64,000 nt of DNA from Shouchella patagoniensis (GTDB lineage Bacteria; Bacillota; Bacilli; Bacillales; Bacillaceae_D): positions 2,540,565-2,604,564 of the forward strand of contig NZ_KV917377.1 in the NCBI RefSeq assembly GCF_002019705.1, in the 5' to 3' direction. Below are positions 26,353 through 37,086 of this stretch, piece by piece. The notes beneath the pieces are model-generated. The model was not told the origin of the DNA and did not search any database. It was given only the letters and a program-made list of their open reading frames with translations. The position numbers and the translations under genes are program-made. The stretch's first letter is position 1, and every line of letters begins with the position of its first letter.

Positions 26353-27504
26353 ATGACCATTCAACGTTTAACAGATGCGGAATTTGAAGCGGCGTTTCAA
26401 CTAAGTTGTTATGCTTTTCAAGTCAGTGATGCAGAGGAAAGACGTACTGCTAGTCGTGCCTCTTGGAAAAACGCGATTCATTATGGCGAAGTAGTTAACG
26501 GCAATGTCCAAGCAAAACTAGATATTCTGCCGTTCCAAGTAAACGTGTATGGCAAATCTATGCCAATGGGAGGTATTGCAGGGGTAGCATCATACCCTGA
26601 ATACCGACGGAAAGGACTCGTCAAAAAACTAATTATTCATGCACTTGATTCCATGCGTTCACAAGGACAATTGCTTTCCTACCTTAATCCTTTCTCAGTT
26701 CCTTTTTACCGGGCATTTGGCTGGGAAATTCTCTGTGATGAAATGACGTACACATTAAACAAGCATCAATTACCAAAAGCAACTCCATTAACGACAGGCC
26801 GCATATCACGTGTATCCTTTTTCGATCCCCTTATCCGAGCAGTCTATGAACGCAGACAAACTCACGGAATGTTGGAACGTGAATCATGGTGGTGGGAAGA
26901 ACTTAACCGAAAATACAAAAGCCACACAACAGCCGTTTACCAAAATGAGGACGGCGAGCCAACAGCGTATATCGTTTATCAGATTGAGGAAGATCACTTC
27001 GAGACTGAGGAAATGATTTATAACGACATGAATGGTCTTAACGCACTGCTATCCTTTATTGGTCAACATGATTCAATGATAAAGACAGCTGAACTACCAG
27101 CAGCTAGCGCAGATGCTTTGCACTATTTCTTGCCCGACCCTAAAACAAAAGCCGAAACAAGTCCATATTTCATGGCGAGAATCGTAGATGTGAAAGCCTT
27201 TCTCACACAATACCCTTTTGTTATTCGTAGTGGCGGTTATTACACAATCAAAATAAACGATCCTTATGCATCGTGGAATCAAGCAACATTCGATCTTTCA
27301 TTAGAAAAACAGATTCGTTGTGAACCAATAACAACTGCACCCCAATTAGAAATGAGCATACAAACGCTTACGGGTTTGTTATTAGGTTACCAACGCCCTT
27401 CTTTTTACCTCAAACAAGGGTTAATTCATGGTGACCTAGCGATTATTCTTGCTTTTTTTAATCATTTACCAAACGAAGCACCCGTATTATTTGATTCTTT
27501 TTAA
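26353..27504 (+). CDS. Eis-like GNAT acetyltransferase
   Basis: N-acetyltransferase with the Eis layout: a first GNAT domain (acetyl-CoA loop around GVASYPEYRRKGLVKKLI), a second GNAT-like domain and a C-terminal sterol-carrier-like domain (about 290-383). The 383-residue length is usual for Bacillus members. Substrates of such enzymes include aminoglycosides and lysines, but none can be assigned here. GAGGGGAG lies upstream of the ATG. Converges on a small hypothetical gene. Confidence 0.82.
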   Translation: MTIQRLTDAEFEAAFQLSCYAFQVSDAEERRTASRASWKNAIHYGEVVNGNVQAKLDILPFQVNVYGKSMPMGGIAGVASYPEYRRKGLVKKLIIHALDSMRSQGQLLSYLNPFSVPFYRAFGWEILCDEMTYTLNKHQLPKATPLTTGRISRVSFFDPLIRAVYERRQTHGMLERESWWWEELNRKYKSHTTAVYQNEDGEPTAYIVYQIEEDHFETEEMIYNDMNGLNALLSFIGQHDSMIKTAELPAASADALHYFLPDPKTKAETSPYFMARIVDVKAFLTQYPFVIRSGGYYTIKINDPYASWNQATFDLSLEKQIRCEPITTAPQLEMSIQTLTGLLLGYQRPSFYLKQGLIHGDLAIILAFFNHLPNEAPVLFDSF

Positions 27505-27531
27505 TAAAAAGACCCAGCATGTTTGCTGGGT
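27504..27531. terminator. Bidirectional terminator
   Basis: ACCCAGCA / TGCTGGGT stem with a 4-base loop; a T-run follows on the minus strand and a weaker T-rich tail on the plus strand. Confidence 0.7.
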
Positions 27532-27818
27532 TAATTCGTTGATTTCTCATCTAAATAGTTTATTAATTCATCTTTTTTCTCCGCATCAATGGAGAAATCT
27601 CTGACATATGAAGAAATGTCTGTTGACTCGATTGGTTCAAGGCGCAATGTTAACAGTGGTTCATTTTCTTCTTTTGTTTCAACTTTTTCAGAATCAAATT
27701 GTGCTGCTATTGTTTCAAAAATCTTGTTGTTTGCTTGTTCATCTGATGTCGTACTCCTCCATAATTCTACGGGCTTTTCTTGTCCCTCTTCTTTCATCAC
27801 TAGCACTAGCTTATTCAT
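27531..27818 (-). CDS. Small hypothetical protein
   Basis: A 95-residue acidic, soluble protein (MNKLVLVMKEEGQEKPVELW...), no signal peptide or membrane helix. Start at 27818 with GAGGTG upstream. The first 60 residues alternate strand-like hydrophobic and charged segments, the last 25 look helical (DAEKKDELINYLDEK). I do not recognise a family. It has clear ribosome site and terminator, so it is likely real. Confidence 0.6.
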   Translation of the reverse strand: MNKLVLVMKEEGQEKPVELWRSTTSDEQANNKIFETIAAQFDSEKVETKEENEPLLTLRLEPIESTDISSYVRDFSIDAEKKDELINYLDEKSTN

Positions 27819-27879
27819 GTCTACACCTCTTTTTTTGTCGTGTACATCCATTCCTTTTTCTCTTTATAAGTAAACATGC

Positions 27880-27909
27880 AAAAACAGCGCAAGCAATGCT
27901 TGCGCTGTT
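27880..27909 (-). terminator. Terminator of the chemoreceptor gene
   Basis: AACAGCGCAAGCA / TGCTTGCGCTGTT stem followed by TTTT on the minus strand. Confidence 0.85.
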
Positions 27910-27913
27910 CCTT

Positions 27914-29887
27914 TTACCATTTAAATCGTTGGATCATTCTTTCAAGTTCTTCTGCCAACTCCGACAAATTAGCTGTAGAACTTAAAATCTCTTCCATTGA
28001 TGCGAGCTGTTCTTCAGTTGCTGCTGAAACATTTTGTACACTCGCAGAAGTTGTTTCTGTCGCGCCAGCAATTTGCTCATACGAATAAAGAAACTGTTCC
28101 GTTTGTGTAGACATTTGTTTTGCTTCCTTCGTCACTTGAATCATTTTCGAGCGTACATCTTCCATATGTGTTTGGATCAATTCAAACGACGTACCAGCAC
28201 TCTGAATGACTTCTACGCCTTTTTCGACTTCGCCCTTCCCATCATTCATCTCTTGCCCCGCTTGCCTTGCGCCTAATTGGATTTCTAGAATTTGATCTTG
28301 CACTTGTTTCGCAGCATCGTTAGATTGTTCTGCTAACTTCCTTACCTCTTGGGCAACAACAGCAAAGCCGCGTCCATTCTCTCCTGCACGAGCCGCTTCA
28401 ATTGATGCATTTAGCGCAAGCAGATTGGTTTGTTCAGAGATATCAGAGATGACTCGGTTTACTTGGTCAATTGTTGCAGCTTGCCCTTCTAACGTTTGAA
28501 TTGACATAGCGATGGTCGATACTTTAGCATGGATAGCATCCATTTGTTTGACACTTTCTTCAATCCCTGTTCGACCTACTTTTACAGCAGACGCTGCCTG
28601 ATCTACTGCTTTATTGACGTGGGTCGCGGATGAAGCAATGTCCGTAATGCCTTGCGATACTGTTTTTGCAGCATCCTTTCCACTTTCCATACTGCTCGAC
28701 TGATCCTCGACACTTCCAGACACTTCTTGAATCGACAGTGTAATTTGTTCTGTCGCTTGCATATTTTGTTCTGTACTTGCTTGTAACTCTTCTGAGGAGG
28801 CTGCCAAATACGTTGATTTATCTTGAATATCTTGCAAAGTGGCAATCAACGATGTTCGCATCTCTTCAAATGATCCCGCCAACGTTCCAATTTCGTCTTT
28901 TCCTAACTTCCCATTATCAAATGTGGAACCTAGCTCTCCCCTACTAATAACCGTCGCCGCTTTAGCTAATCCAGAAATCGGGGAAATAATCGATCGAACA
29001 AGTAGATGAATAACGACGCAACCAATTAGTAATGTAACAACGATAATAACCGTAGTTGCTTGCAAGATTGGCTGAACCATATGAACAACCTCATTAGGCA
29101 ACATCGTTCCAACTAATACCCAGTTTGTTGGATAAACAACGTTATACGTCATCTCTCGCGATTCATCTTCTGATTCATAATAAAATTGTCCGCTATACTC
29201 AGTGATGTTCGTTGTAAGTGTTGCCGGCATGTATTCTCCCGTTTCCATACTTGGATGAGAAACAACTCTTCTTGCTTGATCCATTAAAAACAAATACCCG
29301 GTTTCACCAATTTTCGCCTCGGACACGTAGCTCATAACATCTGCTAAGCTCACCCGCACCGCAAGAACATTTTGATTATCCTTCGTTAACGTTCCAAATA
29401 TAATCTCTACATCTTGCTCTTCACCTTCACCTGTAATAATTGGTTCACTTACAGAAACATCCACTTGCCTTGCAATGGCTTGTCTGTACCAACTTGTCTC
29501 ATTCAATCCACTTTCTTCACCAAAACCACTCGAGCTGTTATACACAATGGCTTGCCCACTCGAATTAACTAAGTAAGTCTGTTTTATGTTTTCATTTGTA
29601 TTTGTAAGGTCAGTCAAGCTTTGCTGAATTTCATCGGTAGACATTTCACTTCTATTAATGGTGCTACCTGCATACTGAACGGTGTCCGTTTGCAATTCCA
29701 TAAATTGCTGTAACGACGTATGTACATTCGATGTAATTTGCTCTGCTTGATCCAACATCGTTTCTTCTACATTGTCTCTCGTTATAAAATAGGATGAAAG
29801 ACCGACGAGCAAACTTGGCACAAGCAAAATAAGACCAAAAGCAATATAAAGTTTCGCCTTTAGACTAATGTTTCGTTTTCCTTTCAT
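27914..29887 (-). CDS. Methyl-accepting chemotaxis protein with dCache sensor
   Basis: Transmembrane chemoreceptor. TM1 at about 10-32, an extracellular dCache domain (about 35-275, with [17 protein letters not shown] and [16 protein letters not shown]), TM2 at about 280-303, HAMP to about 360, then the long helical signalling domain with the conserved tip [38 protein letters not shown]. 657 residues is usual for Bacillus McpA/TlpA-like receptors. GAGGTGGG precedes the ATG. The ligand is unknown; dCache receptors of this group often bind amino or organic acids. No chemotaxis operon adjoins it. Confidence 0.93.
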   Translation of the reverse strand: MKGKRNISLKAKLYIAFGLILLVPSLLVGLSSYFITRDNVEETMLDQAEQITSNVHTSLQQFMELQTDTVQYAGSTINRSEMSTDEIQQSLTDLTNTNENIKQTYLVNSSGQAIVYNSSSGFGEESGLNETSWYRQAIARQVDVSVSEPIITGEGEEQDVEIIFGTLTKDNQNVLAVRVSLADVMSYVSEAKIGETGYLFLMDQARRVVSHPSMETGEYMPATLTTNITEYSGQFYYESEDESREMTYNVVYPTNWVLVGTMLPNEVVHMVQPILQATTVIIVVTLLIGCVVIHLLVRSIISPISGLAKAATVISRGELGSTFDNGKLGKDEIGTLAGSFEEMRTSLIATLQDIQDKSTYLAASSEELQASTEQNMQATEQITLSIQEVSGSVEDQSSSMESGKDAAKTVSQGITDIASSATHVNKAVDQAASAVKVGRTGIEESVKQMDAIHAKVSTIAMSIQTLEGQAATIDQVNRVISDISEQTNLLALNASIEAARAGENGRGFAVVAQEVRKLAEQSNDAAKQVQDQILEIQLGARQAGQEMNDGKGEVEKGVEVIQSAGTSFELIQTHMEDVRSKMIQVTKEAKQMSTQTEQFLYSYEQIAGATETTSASVQNVSAATEEQLASMEEILSSTANLSELAEELERMIQRFKW

Positions 29888-30103
29888 TCTTTTCCCACCT
29901 CTACATGATCTGTTCTTATCTTCGGCACAAATCCGACAACCGTAAAGTATTTTCTTAATTTACCGACGAAATAATTACCAGAAATGCAAACGGCATGGTT
30001 TCGTTAGCTCCGTTTCGTTTAGCACCTTAAATGATTAAAATGAGCTTTATTTACAGTTTATTCGCATAATAAAGAAAACCTAATTGATAAGGAGGGGTCA
30101 GAC

Positions 30104-30791
30104 ATACAAATCGATCCATTTTTATTTCTGCCTGCGACATGTCAAGCTAAGTACCACCCTCATATCGCAAATCTCTTATTATACATAAGTAACGTTACAG
30201 GTCTTCCCCAAGCATATGAGTATGAGCGCTCAAGGTTTTGAATATACACGTCAAAATTCGTTAAATCACAGCTATTGCTGCTCCACGCGACCCATTTTCC
30301 ATCTGTGAACATCCCCCATATACATGAATGCCAAACGCAAGCGAATGGATGCCGTTCGAGATCTAGATGAGCTTGCCCGTTGGTTAAAAGGAAATCATGA
30401 TGTTCATCCAGAGCTGTGGGCAGCCGCATAGACATCGTTGGCATCTCAAGCTTCAAATCGTTTCTCGAAAATACGAGCATCTGGCGCAGACAAATGCGAG
30501 AAGCCGAATATGGTTCACTTGAGGAGGACATAGAATTCTTTAATGACATTGACCCGATTCATCGGACAGATGCAATTACCGCCCCACTACTTGTGTTGCA
30601 AGGAAGAAATGACCCCGTGTCCCCATTCCGAAGCAGAACAACTCGTGGCTGACCTAGAGAAGCGTGACCACCCTGTTTCCTACCTTTGTTTTGAGGATGA
30701 AGGTCACTTTTTTGTACGAACTGAAAATAACCGAACAGCTTATACAGAAACAGCAACCTTTCTAACAAAATGGCTCCAAGCAAAACGTTAG
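30104..30791 (+). pseudogene. Degraded S9 family (prolyl oligopeptidase-like) peptidase
   Basis: Fragments of a roughly 600-residue S9 peptidase are readable in order. An AAGGAGGGG site leads to ATA (30104) in place of a start codon, then IDPFLFLP...YISNVTGLPQAYEYE, stopping near 30240. About 30243-30325 carries, on the opposite strand, a beta-propeller-like FTDGKWVAWSS...FDVYIQNLE. From 30325 the plus strand reads KRKRMDAVRDLDELARWLKGN, then HPELWAA joined after a frameshift to IDIVGISSFKSFLENTSIW and IDPIHRTDAITAPLLVLQGRNDP; after a second shift near 30630 it ends SEAEQLVADLEK...FEDEGHFFV. The segment with the nucleophile Ser (GGSYGG) is deleted. Clearly nonfunctional. Confidence 0.85.
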
Positions 30792-30840
30792 ATAAGTCCA
30801 TTCAAGTTTAGAGGAAGCAATTAGGAATGCTCTTACTAAA

Positions 30841-30876
30841 AACAGCCTTAGAAGCTCCGCTTCTAAGGCTGTTTTT
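30841..30876. terminator. Bidirectional terminator
   Basis: 15-bp perfect stem AACAGCCTTAGAAGC / GCTTCTAAGGCTGTT with a 3-base loop; T-runs on both sides. Confidence 0.85.
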
Positions 30877-30877
30877 C

Positions 30878-32545
30878 TTATTGCTCGCGCTTATCATGGA
30901 TAAGCTGTTCTTTCATCGAACGAAGGTCATCTGAAAGAGAAACAGGATACACTTCCGGCACTTCCAGACGTAAATACTCTTCCCAGAAAGAGTGCTTTTG
31001 TTTTTGATGGTACTCTCTAACATCTTTTAAACTTGGAACGTCATAAACGAGCTGACCATTTAAAAAGATTGGTTTATGAAGCTCCACCGCTTCGAAATCA
31101 CGGATTTTCTTTGCTTTTAGCGGGTTGTTTGGATGTTTTAAGACGATTTCTGATTTCCCTTCTAGGGTTTCACCGTCAAGGCAAATATAGTCACCTTTCG
31201 CCATTCCATCTTGACCAAATAAACGATACACTTTCTTGCGCCCAGGATTTAAGATTTTCTCGATACTCTCTGATATCTTAATTAATGCAATCCACTCGTC
31301 CATCGTATGAGTACCTGCTTCTAGCTCAACCTCGAGGGGGCGGCGAGCGACAATCTTATGAACGCCTCCGAGTGCCGGATTATCAAATGCAGTAATGAAC
31401 TTTGTCCCGACACCCCATATATCAATTTTGGCTCCTTGCTGTTTTAATGAAGCAATTGTATATTCATCCAAATCATTTGTAGCGGCAATCTTAACTTGTT
31501 CAAGCCCTTCCGCATCTAAACGTTTGCGCACTTCCTTTGATAGAAAAGCTAAATCACCGCTATCAAGGCGAACAGCCGTCATTTGATAACCTTTTTGTTG
31601 TAATCTCCTAGCTGTTTCAATTGCGTGAGGCAGACCGCTTCCCAACGTATCCGTCGTATCAAGCAATGGAATGGTTTTCTTCGGAAAGACATCGGCGTAC
31701 GCCAAGAAGGCATCTAGTTCTGATGGATGGAACATAATGTATACATGCGCTTGTGTTCCCGTAATTGGCATGGAGAACATCTTGCCGGCTTTCACATTAC
31801 TCGTTGCATCAAAGCCCGCGATATAAGCCATTTTTGCTCCGTACACACTCGCATCTCGCCCTTGGGCTCGACGTTTACCCATTTCCAATAACCCATCAGT
31901 GCCAGCGATCGTTTTAATGCGTGAGCCTTTTGTTAATACAAGAGACTCTGCATTGACTATGTTAAGTAACATCGCTTCAATCCAGATGCATTCCCAAACG
32001 GGTGCCTCAATGCGGATAAACGGCGTGTTCGGGAAAACTAAGTTCCCTTCCTCCACTGCATACAAATCACCACTGAAACGAAGCCTGCGCAAATCATCTA
32101 AGAAGGCTTCATCAAACCCTTCAGCTTGCTGGCGTAAATAAGCAATGTCATTTTCATTAAAGTACAGGTTTTTAATCGTTTCAATTAGATGCCCTAAACC
32201 ACCAAACGCCACGTATCCACCTAATTCGCTACTAAAATCACCTACGCCACGTACAAAGGGCGCTTTTCGGTAGAAGTCATCAAACACAACATCTGTTTGA
32301 TGTAAGCCTTCTTTCCAAAGAGCGTACATCATCGTAATCGCATAGTAGTCAACGTCTAGAGCGTAATCTTCTGCAGGGTTATAATAAGGTGTTACATGAA
32401 AAGTTGTATTTTCACAACGGATGCACGGTTCCTCCATTGTATCTTCATTAGAGAACGACGGTTGCTCACACGATTTACATATATGTACATAGCGATACTT
32501 CGTTGGTTTAATCATATCAAAGATCGTTTTATTCATACCTTGCAT
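30878..32545 (-). CDS. pncB: Nicotinate phosphoribosyltransferase with N-terminal zinc-ribbon-like extension
   Basis: First step of NAD salvage from nicotinate. From about residue 62 the sequence follows the NAPRTase fold: DYYAITMMYALWKEG, FDDFYRKAPF, GSRIKTIAG, FDATSNVKAGK, ITGTQAHVYIM, LLDTTDTLGSG, VRLDSGDL, WGVGTKFITA. The first 60 residues are extra and hold C23-x2-C26 and C41-x2-C44, a zinc-ribbon pattern, so total length is 555 against about 490 for B. subtilis PncB. An AAAGGAG site 10 bases before the ATG at 32545 supports translation of the extension. Enzyme identity is secure; the ribbon's role (metal, RNA or protein contact) is unknown. Monocistronic. Confidence 0.9.
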   Translation of the reverse strand: MQGMNKTIFDMIKPTKYRYVHICKSCEQPSFSNEDTMEEPCIRCENTTFHVTPYYNPAEDYALDVDYYAITMMYALWKEGLHQTDVVFDDFYRKAPFVRGVGDFSSELGGYVAFGGLGHLIETIKNLYFNENDIAYLRQQAEGFDEAFLDDLRRLRFSGDLYAVEEGNLVFPNTPFIRIEAPVWECIWIEAMLLNIVNAESLVLTKGSRIKTIAGTDGLLEMGKRRAQGRDASVYGAKMAYIAGFDATSNVKAGKMFSMPITGTQAHVYIMFHPSELDAFLAYADVFPKKTIPLLDTTDTLGSGLPHAIETARRLQQKGYQMTAVRLDSGDLAFLSKEVRKRLDAEGLEQVKIAATNDLDEYTIASLKQQGAKIDIWGVGTKFITAFDNPALGGVHKIVARRPLEVELEAGTHTMDEWIALIKISESIEKILNPGRKKVYRLFGQDGMAKGDYICLDGETLEGKSEIVLKHPNNPLKAKKIRDFEAVELHKPIFLNGQLVYDVPSLKDVREYHQKQKHSFWEEYLRLEVPEVYPVSLSDDLRSMKEQLIHDKREQ

Positions 32546-32645
32546 TTTCTTTTTGCTCCTTTAAGCCAGTTTTTCTCTAGCTCTTCTAGTTATTGCAAGT
32601 ATACCGCTGTCATCATTCCATTTCAAATATTCATCTCCAATCAAT

Positions 32646-32671
32646 AAAAGCCAACTAAGGACTAGTTGGCT
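32646..32671 (-). terminator. rocD terminator
   Basis: AGCCAACTA / TAGTTGGCT stem with a 5-base loop, TTTTATT on the minus strand. Confidence 0.7.
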
Positions 32672-32690
32672 CTAAAAGTTCGGAAAATGA

Positions 32691-33881
32691 TTATGATAGT
32701 ACTGCTTTGATATGCGTTAGCGCACCTTCAATCTCTTCTTTCGTAATAATCAGTGGCGGCGCAAATCGAATCACATTTTCATGCGTTTCCTTGCAAAGCA
32801 GTCCTTTTTCTTTTAATTTTTCACAGAAAGGGCGAGCTGGTTCAGTTAATTCAATTCCTATAAACAACCCTACCCCTCTAACTTCAGCAATACTAGGATG
32901 GCTTAACTTCTTTAACTGTGAAATAAAATAGTTTCCAACTTGTTCCGCATTTTCTACTAAACGTTCATCCTCTAACACCTGAAGCGCCTCAATTGCTACG
33001 GCACAAGCTAGAGGATTCCCGCCAAATGTTGATCCATGAGAACCTGGTTCAAACACACCTAACACATCACGTCCAGCGGCTACCGCAGAAATTGGTAGTA
33101 CACCTCCACCTAATGCTTTCCCTAATATAAACATATCTGGTTTGACTTGTTCGTAATCACACGCAAAAACTTTTCCCGTTCTCCCTAAACCTGATTGAAT
33201 TTCATCAGCGATAAACAAAACATTTTCTGCAGTACATAATTCACGCACTTCTTGCAAATAGCCTGCAGGCGGAATAATAATGCCCGCTTCCCCTTGAATT
33301 GGCTCCACTAAAAAAGCCGCCGTATTCTCATTGATTGCCTCTTTTAACGCATTTATATCCCCGTACGGTATAACCTTTATTCCAGGCAATAGCGGTCCAA
33401 AACCCCGCTTGTATTCTTCACTTGATGAAAGAGAGACAGCACCAAGCGTACGTCCATGAAAATTATTTTCACATACAATGATTTCTGCTTCGTCTACCGC
33501 TACCTTCTTCTTATCGTAAGCCCAGCGTCTTGCTGCTTTAAGTGCAGTCTCAACCGCTTCCGCGCCTGTGTTCATAGGCAAAACCATGTCTTTATTCGTT
33601 AGAGTAGCTACTTTTTCGTAAAAAGGCGCTAACTGATCGTTATGGAAGGCACGCGACGTTAGTGTGACGCGTTCAGCTTGATCTTTTAACGTTTGAATTA
33701 ACCGAGGATGACAGTGGCCTTGATTTAACGCCGAATATGCACTAAGCATATCAAGATACCTCTTACCATCAGCATCCCATACCCAAACCCCTTGCGCTTT
33801 TGAAATGACAATCGGTAGCGGATGATAATTATTCGCCCCGTATTGTTCTGTTTTCTTAATAATCTCTCTTGTCTTTGTCAT
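32691..33881 (-). CDS. rocD: Ornithine aminotransferase RocD
   Basis: PLP enzyme converting ornithine and 2-oxoglutarate to glutamate semialdehyde and glutamate in arginine catabolism. Class-III aminotransferase features: [51 protein letters not shown], the PLP lysine in [11 protein letters not shown], and [11 protein letters not shown]. 396 residues from the ATG at 33881, with GGGGGAG upstream. The other roc genes are not adjacent and I see no -12/-24 (sigma-L) promoter upstream, unlike B. subtilis rocDEF. Confidence 0.93.
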   Translation of the reverse strand: MTKTREIIKKTEQYGANNYHPLPIVISKAQGVWVWDADGKRYLDMLSAYSALNQGHCHPRLIQTLKDQAERVTLTSRAFHNDQLAPFYEKVATLTNKDMVLPMNTGAEAVETALKAARRWAYDKKKVAVDEAEIIVCENNFHGRTLGAVSLSSSEEYKRGFGPLLPGIKVIPYGDINALKEAINENTAAFLVEPIQGEAGIIIPPAGYLQEVRELCTAENVLFIADEIQSGLGRTGKVFACDYEQVKPDMFILGKALGGGVLPISAVAAGRDVLGVFEPGSHGSTFGGNPLACAVAIEALQVLEDERLVENAEQVGNYFISQLKKLSHPSIAEVRGVGLFIGIELTEPARPFCEKLKEKGLLCKETHENVIRFAPPLIITKEEIEGALTHIKAVLS

Positions 33882-34047
33882 CAAACTCCCCCTTAGATGA
33901 TCAACCTTTTACCATTCGCATTTTCCGTATAACGCTTTCAATTACCAGTTCGCTACCGTCACTAATAATCCTGCAAAAGATGCTTGCAGCAGATACGCAC
34001 ATGTGAGCAAAAGGTGATAAGATGAGAAAGGATTGGAGGCAAAAACC

Positions 34048-35265
34048 GTGAGCACACCTATTAAACGCAGTCATCATATTCTTTTTCTTGCATCGGTTTT
34101 CTGTTTCTGGCTTTCTACTTACAGCTATGTGCCGATCTTTAGTTTATACTTAGAACAAATTCCTTTCAGCTACGCAATCTCTGGCATTATCCTTGGAAGT
34201 TATGGCATTACACAAGTTTTACTCCGTTTCCCCCTTGGACTTCTTCTCGACAAACTTGTGCATTTGCGCAAGCATTTTTATATAGCTGGATTTGTTGTTG
34301 CCATCATTAGTGGCCTTATTTTAGTGTTTTCTTCTTCTTTCGCTTGGATTTTAATAGGAAGATTGCTTGCAGGTGTTACTGCAGCAATGTGGGTTATGGC
34401 AACCATTATGTATGCTGACTATTTTGCGCCAGATAAATCGGGTCGGGCGATGGGGACACTTCAGTTTTTGACCGTCATGCCTCAATTTCTTAGCATGTTG
34501 ACTGCTGGCCTGCTTGTAGAACTTTTTCATTTTACAATCCCTTTTTGGGTTGGGGTAGCGACAGCATGTATCGGTCTTGTGCTTGCCCTGTGCGTAAAAG
34601 TTGTCCCACCTCGGGACCAAGCCAAGAAAGCCGTTCACATCTCAAGCAATATTCGGGCAACATTTAAGGTAAAAAGGTTATTACCACTTACCTTTGTTTC
34701 TTTATTTACGCATGCCGTTTTATTTATCTCAATCTTTGGCTTTTCTCCCGTATATGCGAATGCCCAGGGCATTGGAGAAGGACAAATGATTGCAATTATG
34801 GCGGCCTTTTTTATTCCGCATGCCGCTGCATCGTTGGGTGTCGCTTTCTTTAATGTGTCACGCAAAAATGAATTACACCTTATCACGCTTAGTCTCCTTG
34901 TGACATTCATTGTCTTCTTATTAATGCCAACAGCAACGAGTCTATTTTCGATCAGTATGTTGCATGCTGTCATTGGTTTAACAATCGGTCTCGTCCTCCC
35001 CCTGCTTTTATCACAAGTAGCGAGTTTGCCTGAACCACGGTTAAAAACATCAGTGATGGGCTTTTATCAATCGGTTTATGCGATTGGGATCTTCATCGGC
35101 CCTTATTTAGCGGGATTTGCTGCCCAGCACTTTGGCATCGGACACGTCTTTACATTAGCTGCTGTTATAAGCTTTTTAGCGCTAATCATTACGGGGTGGT
35201 CCATTTACAAAGATAACAAACAGCGTTTTTCAAAAGAACATCCCACACAACAAAAAACCAGTTGA
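34048..35265 (+). CDS. MFS transporter
   Basis: Major facilitator superfamily permease with 12 predicted helices in 405 residues, of the drug/sugar-efflux-like type (inter-helix motif LLDKLVHLRKH after helix 2; PLGLLLDK). Start is GTG at 34048, 8 bases after GGAGG. Divergent from rocD, convergent on catalase. Substrate cannot be assigned. Confidence 0.85.
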   Translation: MSTPIKRSHHILFLASVFCFWLSTYSYVPIFSLYLEQIPFSYAISGIILGSYGITQVLLRFPLGLLLDKLVHLRKHFYIAGFVVAIISGLILVFSSSFAWILIGRLLAGVTAAMWVMATIMYADYFAPDKSGRAMGTLQFLTVMPQFLSMLTAGLLVELFHFTIPFWVGVATACIGLVLALCVKVVPPRDQAKKAVHISSNIRATFKVKRLLPLTFVSLFTHAVLFISIFGFSPVYANAQGIGEGQMIAIMAAFFIPHAAASLGVAFFNVSRKNELHLITLSLLVTFIVFLLMPTATSLFSISMLHAVIGLTIGLVLPLLLSQVASLPEPRLKTSVMGFYQSVYAIGIFIGPYLAGFAAQHFGIGHVFTLAAVISFLALIITGWSIYKDNKQRFSKEHPTQQKTS

Positions 35266-35282
35266 CTCTTCAACTGGTTTTT
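35252..35282. terminator. Bidirectional terminator
   Basis: AAAACCAGTTG / CAACTGGTTTT stem with a 6-base loop; T-run on the plus strand and T-rich tail on the minus strand. Confidence 0.8.
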
Positions 35283-35291
35283 CTGCTTGTA

Positions 35292-36914
35292 TTAATAAGG
35301 ATCTGAAGGATCCCCTTTTTGTCCCGCTTCCCTCACAGCATCAGCCTGCTTTTCCTTCATACTTTCCTGCTCGCGCTTAATACCATCTTGTAGTCGTTTG
35401 CCATAATCGGCATCCGCTGCCGTGATATTTTTAATCATTTGTTCACGCACAGCATCATGAACATCAGCCAATGCGCCTGATAAATTAGAAATCAACTCGT
35501 CTTTCTCCCAATCAGCGAGACGACGATACGTTTCTCCAGCCTGGCCAAAGTTGTTCGGGCGGTCAATCGCTTCGCCTTTCACTTCTCCGGATACATGTGG
35601 CGTGTGAAGTTCGCCTGTTTTTTCAGCCTCTTTTAATCCACCAATTACCGAAGGTTCATAATTAATATGTGGGTTATTGCTTGGTGGACTATCTACTTGA
35701 TAGGTCATTTGACCATCACGCTGATTTGTTGCGACGCGTTTTTTAGGTGCGTTAATTGGCAACTGCAAGTAATTCGCTCCAACGCGGTGACGTTGTGTAT
35801 CGGAATATGAAAACGTCCGTCCTTGCAACAATTTATCATCAGAAAAATCCAACCCATCAACAAGCACACCCGTTCCGAAAGCCGCTTGTTCCACTTCAGC
35901 AAAGTAATTCTCTGGGTTTTTATTTAAAACCATTTTCCCGACTTTATGCCATGGAAATTTGTCTTTATACCACAGCTTCGTTGGATCGAGGGGATCGAAA
36001 TCTAGTTCAGGGTGTTCGCTATCTTCCATAATTTGTACGTACAATTCCCATTCCGGATAATCTCCTTTTTCAATGGCATCATACAGATCTTGGGTCGCAT
36101 GATTAAAGTTTTGACCTTGAATTTGATCCGCTTCCTCTTGCGTTAAGTTTTTTATGCCTTGCACTGGCTCCCAGTGGTATTTAACAAGAACTGCTTTGCC
36201 TTCCTCGTTTACCCATCTATATGCATGCACACCTGAGCCTTGCATATGACGGTAATTAGCTGGAATCCCCCATGGAGAGAATAAGAATGTAATCATATGT
36301 GTTGCTTCAGGGCTTTGTGAGACAAAATCAAAGAACCGTTCCATGCTTTGTCGATTTGTAACAGGATCTGGCTTAAAGGCATGAACCATATCAGGAAACT
36401 TTAATGGATCACGAATAAAGAAAATCTTTAAGTTGTTTCCAACTAAGTCCCAATTCCCGTCCTCAGTATAAAATTTAATTGCAAACCCACGTGGGTCACG
36501 TAATGTTTCTGGTGAATGTATTCCATGTATGACCGTTGAAAATCGGACAAATACCGGCGTTTTTACACTTGTATTTGTAAACACTTTTGCCCTTGTATAT
36601 TTCGAAATATCATCATCGCCTACTTTTCCGTACGATTCAAAGTAGCCATGTGCGCCTGCCCCACGCCCGTGTACAACCCGCTCTGGTATACGTTCCCGGT
36701 CAAAATGACTGACCTTTTCAAGGAAATCATAGTTTTCAAGTGTTGTGGGACCACGATTCCCTACGGTACGAACATTTTGGTTATCTTTAACTGGATGTCC
36801 TTGACGATTTGTTAGCGTATCTTCTTGCTCATTTGCGGCTTTGCGACCATCGCTTGCATCACCAGCTCCGTCAACATTTGTTCCATAAGAAGCAGATTTT
36901 TTTTGCTCATCCAT
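35292..36914 (-). CDS. Monofunctional haem catalase (KatX/KatA-like)
   Basis: Breaks down hydrogen peroxide. Catalytic His82 is in [12 protein letters not shown], the active-site Asn in [15 protein letters not shown], and the haem-ligand Tyr in [14 protein letters not shown]. The opening [36 protein letters not shown] resembles spore catalase KatX. An approximately 50-residue hydrophilic N-terminal extension and a charged C-terminal tail give 540 residues, near KatX (547) and longer than KatA (483). Which paralogue it is cannot be settled here; I see neither a PerR box nor a sigma-B site upstream. Confidence 0.92.
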   Translation of the reverse strand: MDEQKKSASYGTNVDGAGDASDGRKAANEQEDTLTNRQGHPVKDNQNVRTVGNRGPTTLENYDFLEKVSHFDRERIPERVVHGRGAGAHGYFESYGKVGDDDISKYTRAKVFTNTSVKTPVFVRFSTVIHGIHSPETLRDPRGFAIKFYTEDGNWDLVGNNLKIFFIRDPLKFPDMVHAFKPDPVTNRQSMERFFDFVSQSPEATHMITFLFSPWGIPANYRHMQGSGVHAYRWVNEEGKAVLVKYHWEPVQGIKNLTQEEADQIQGQNFNHATQDLYDAIEKGDYPEWELYVQIMEDSEHPELDFDPLDPTKLWYKDKFPWHKVGKMVLNKNPENYFAEVEQAAFGTGVLVDGLDFSDDKLLQGRTFSYSDTQRHRVGANYLQLPINAPKKRVATNQRDGQMTYQVDSPPSNNPHINYEPSVIGGLKEAEKTGELHTPHVSGEVKGEAIDRPNNFGQAGETYRRLADWEKDELISNLSGALADVHDAVREQMIKNITAADADYGKRLQDGIKREQESMKEKQADAVREAGQKGDPSDPY

Positions 36915-36981
36915 TTGCTACACACAACTCCTTTACATTTTGTTCTAACTTAGCCTTGCCAAATGAAGGAAAGTTATGCAT

Positions 36982-37010
36982 AAAAAAACAGACAGCTTGT
37001 TAGCTATCTG
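36982..37010 (-). terminator. Terminator below the ABC exporter remnant
   Basis: CAGATAGCT / AGCTGTCTG stem with a TGTT-type loop and seven T on the minus strand; it would stop transcripts coming from the remnant ahead of the catalase gene. Confidence 0.75.
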
Positions 37011-37086
37011 CTTTGGTTCAATTCAAACGTTTGTTTCATTCTATGTTTATACCATGTTCTACTTTCGTATCTCACTCATCTGACAG

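Noticed and set aside
29890-29960. Possible sigma-D promoter of the chemoreceptor (GCCGAAGA)
   Set aside because: Only five of eight -10 positions match and no TAAA lies at the right distance.
30252-30549. Minus-strand reading of 129 codons across the S9 pseudogene as a gene of its own
   Set aside because: Most of it is the antisense of the peptidase fragments; only the short propeller-like strip has meaning, explained as an inverted piece.
33930-33960. TGAAAGCGTTATAC upstream of rocD as a CcpA site
   Set aside because: Only the first half fits; the conserved final C and W are missing.
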